A DNA stretch of 64,000 bases. Origin: CAVQRB01 sp963715055 (GTDB lineage: Bacteria > Pseudomonadota > Alphaproteobacteria > Rhodobacterales > Rhodobacteraceae). The notes below the pieces were generated by a model. That model worked only from the letters and a program-made list of their open reading frames with translations. It did no database searches and had not been told where the DNA came from. The stretch is taken from contig CAVQRB010000002.1 of the NCBI GenBank assembly GCA_963715055.1, forward strand, positions 186,001-250,000. Reading direction: 5' to 3'. Shown here piece after piece: positions 63,319 through 64,000 of the stretch. The position numbers and the translations under genes are program-made. Each line of letters opens with the position of its first letter. Positions within the stretch are counted from its first letter, which is position 1.

Positions 63319-63374
63319 TCAGGCTGTCGGTAGGCTTCCTCGGTCATTGCTGACGTGCAGCAGGCGACCCGATG

Positions 63375-63572
63375 TCAGGTACCCGTGCGGCGGTGCCTGC
63401 TGCCGTTGAGCCCGTCAATCTCGGACACAAGGCCGTCGAGACGCTCTGCAAGATAGTCGAGATCAGGATGCGCGGCCGCCGGATCTCTTTTTTGGACGGA
63501 CACCAGAAACAGGGAAAGGTCTGCCAGCACGGATCGTGCTTCATCGATGGCGTGTTTGCAGTCTTTGTGCAT
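63375..63572 (-). CDS. Small hypothetical protein
   Basis: A 65-residue helical, charged protein (MHKDCKHAIDEARSVLADLSL... to ...SRHRRTGT) lies downstream of the response-regulator gene on the same strand. I recognise no domain. The composition looks like a natural coiled-coil or helical hairpin, but the ribosome site is poor, and the frame could be fortuitous. Confidence 0.35.
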   Translation of the reverse strand: MHKDCKHAIDEARSVLADLSLFLVSVQKRDPAAAHPDLDYLAERLDGLVSEIDGLNGSRHRRTGT

Positions 63573-63670
63573 TTCCAATAATCCAGACCAACTTCTTGGG
63601 GACAGATATGTGCCATTAGCACATTATACAACATGCCATTTGCGACATTGGTTGGCTTTTTTCGGATGGT

Positions 63671-64000
63671 TCAGCGCACCACAGATGACAGGATCTTGAG
63701 CAACTCGATTTTTCGGAAAGGCTTTTGAAGAAAGCGTACTGTGCCGCTGACCTCACCGATGGCCTTGGTGATTTCGATGGAGAATTTGCCGCCGCCTGAA
63801 ATAAGTACCACCGGGACATCCGGCATCTTTTCGGCGATTGCATCAAGGACCGGCACGGTATCGTCGCTGCCCAACCAGAAATCCACGATGATCGCCGAGT
63901 AGGGCTTTTTCTTCTCGATACATTCCAGCGACCGCCTGAGGTCGTTGATTGCCTTCACCTCATATCCGGCCTTGTGCAGCATGCGCTTGGTCATGTCGCA
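63671..64000 (-). CDS. Response-regulator receiver domain protein (cut by window edge)
   Basis: About 110 residues of a CheY-like receiver are visible; the 5' end lies beyond the window, as the frame stays open to base 64000 (CDMTKRMLHKAGYEV). The phospho-acceptor Asp is in AIIVDFWLG, the switch Ser in VLISGGG and the conserved Lys in FLQKPF. The protein ends soon after the receiver fold, so it is a single-domain regulator or the C-terminal receiver of a larger protein such as a hybrid kinase. Confidence 0.88.
   Translation of the reverse strand, partial: CDMTKRMLHKAGYEVKAINDLRRSLECIEKKKPYSAIIVDFWLGSDDTVPVLDAIAEKMPDVPVVLISGGGKFSIEITKAIGEVSGTVRFLQKPFRKIELLKILSSVVR

Overview
The window reads as a chromosome segment of an alphaproteobacterium of the Rhodobacteraceae, most likely the marine Roseobacter group. 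This is an inference from high GC, Tat-exported Sox proteins in the Paracoccus-type order, a form I CO dehydrogenase cluster, MttB/dimethylglycine-dehydrogenase genes, TRAP transporters and a DUF1217 protein. No rRNA, tRNA, CRISPR array, transposase or integrase was seen. Genes are dense, with many ATGA/GTGA/TGATG stop-start overlaps.

Layout. 1-1.7 kb: the 5' part of katG, divergent from its regulator oxyR, with a 19-bp palindrome between them. 2-3.6 kb: an orphan DUF1217 protein with four repeats. 3.9-6.3 kb: a polar amino-acid type ABC importer. 6.6-8.7 kb: a methanethiol oxidase (SBP56 family) coupled to an unknown multi-span membrane protein. 8.7-13 kb: an RND pump and its adaptor. 13.6-17 kb: a cytochrome P450, a flavodoxin-fold protein and an MltB-type lytic transglycosylase. 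17-21.6 kb: a methylated-amine operon (frameshifted dimethylglycine-dehydrogenase-like gene, MttB family protein, TetR regulator) with a TetR-type operator on its promoter. 21.8-28 kb: LprI/MliC lysozyme inhibitor, amidohydrolase, orphan TAXI binding protein, DUF4239 and AIM24 proteins, and an Asp-box beta-propeller. 28.3-28.9 kb: a decayed outer-membrane beta-barrel gene.

29-44.2 kb: a full thiosulfate-oxidation locus. One strand carries soxVWXYZABCDEF, a DUF302 gene and a SoxT-like (YeeE/YedE) transporter. Divergent from it are soxS, soxR and a second SoxT-like transporter. Converging on its far end are a SoxG-like metallohydrolase gene (frameshifted) and soxH. Palindromes at soxS/soxV and soxW/soxX are candidate SoxR sites.

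44.3-54.2 kb: an uncharacterised catabolic locus. A GntR regulator and a large FAD/Fe-S 2-hydroxyacid-dehydrogenase-like protein diverge from a glyoxylate-type aminotransferase, a TRAP transporter (DctPQM), a crotonase-family protein lacking both classical hydratase glutamates, and a class III CoA transferase. 54.3-63.3 kb: the aerobic CO dehydrogenase cluster coxC-MSL-(DUF305)-DEFG. The window ends in a truncated response-regulator receiver gene on the minus strand.

Taken together the window suits a lithoheterotroph that gains electrons from reduced sulfur and CO while using methylated one-carbon and sulfur compounds. Methanethiol oxidase makes H2S and H2O2 (and formaldehyde), which Sox and KatG could respectively consume; this link is inference. 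Two genes (the dimethylglycine-dehydrogenase-like gene and the SoxG-like gene) each carry a single one-base frameshift, from real mutation or assembly error.
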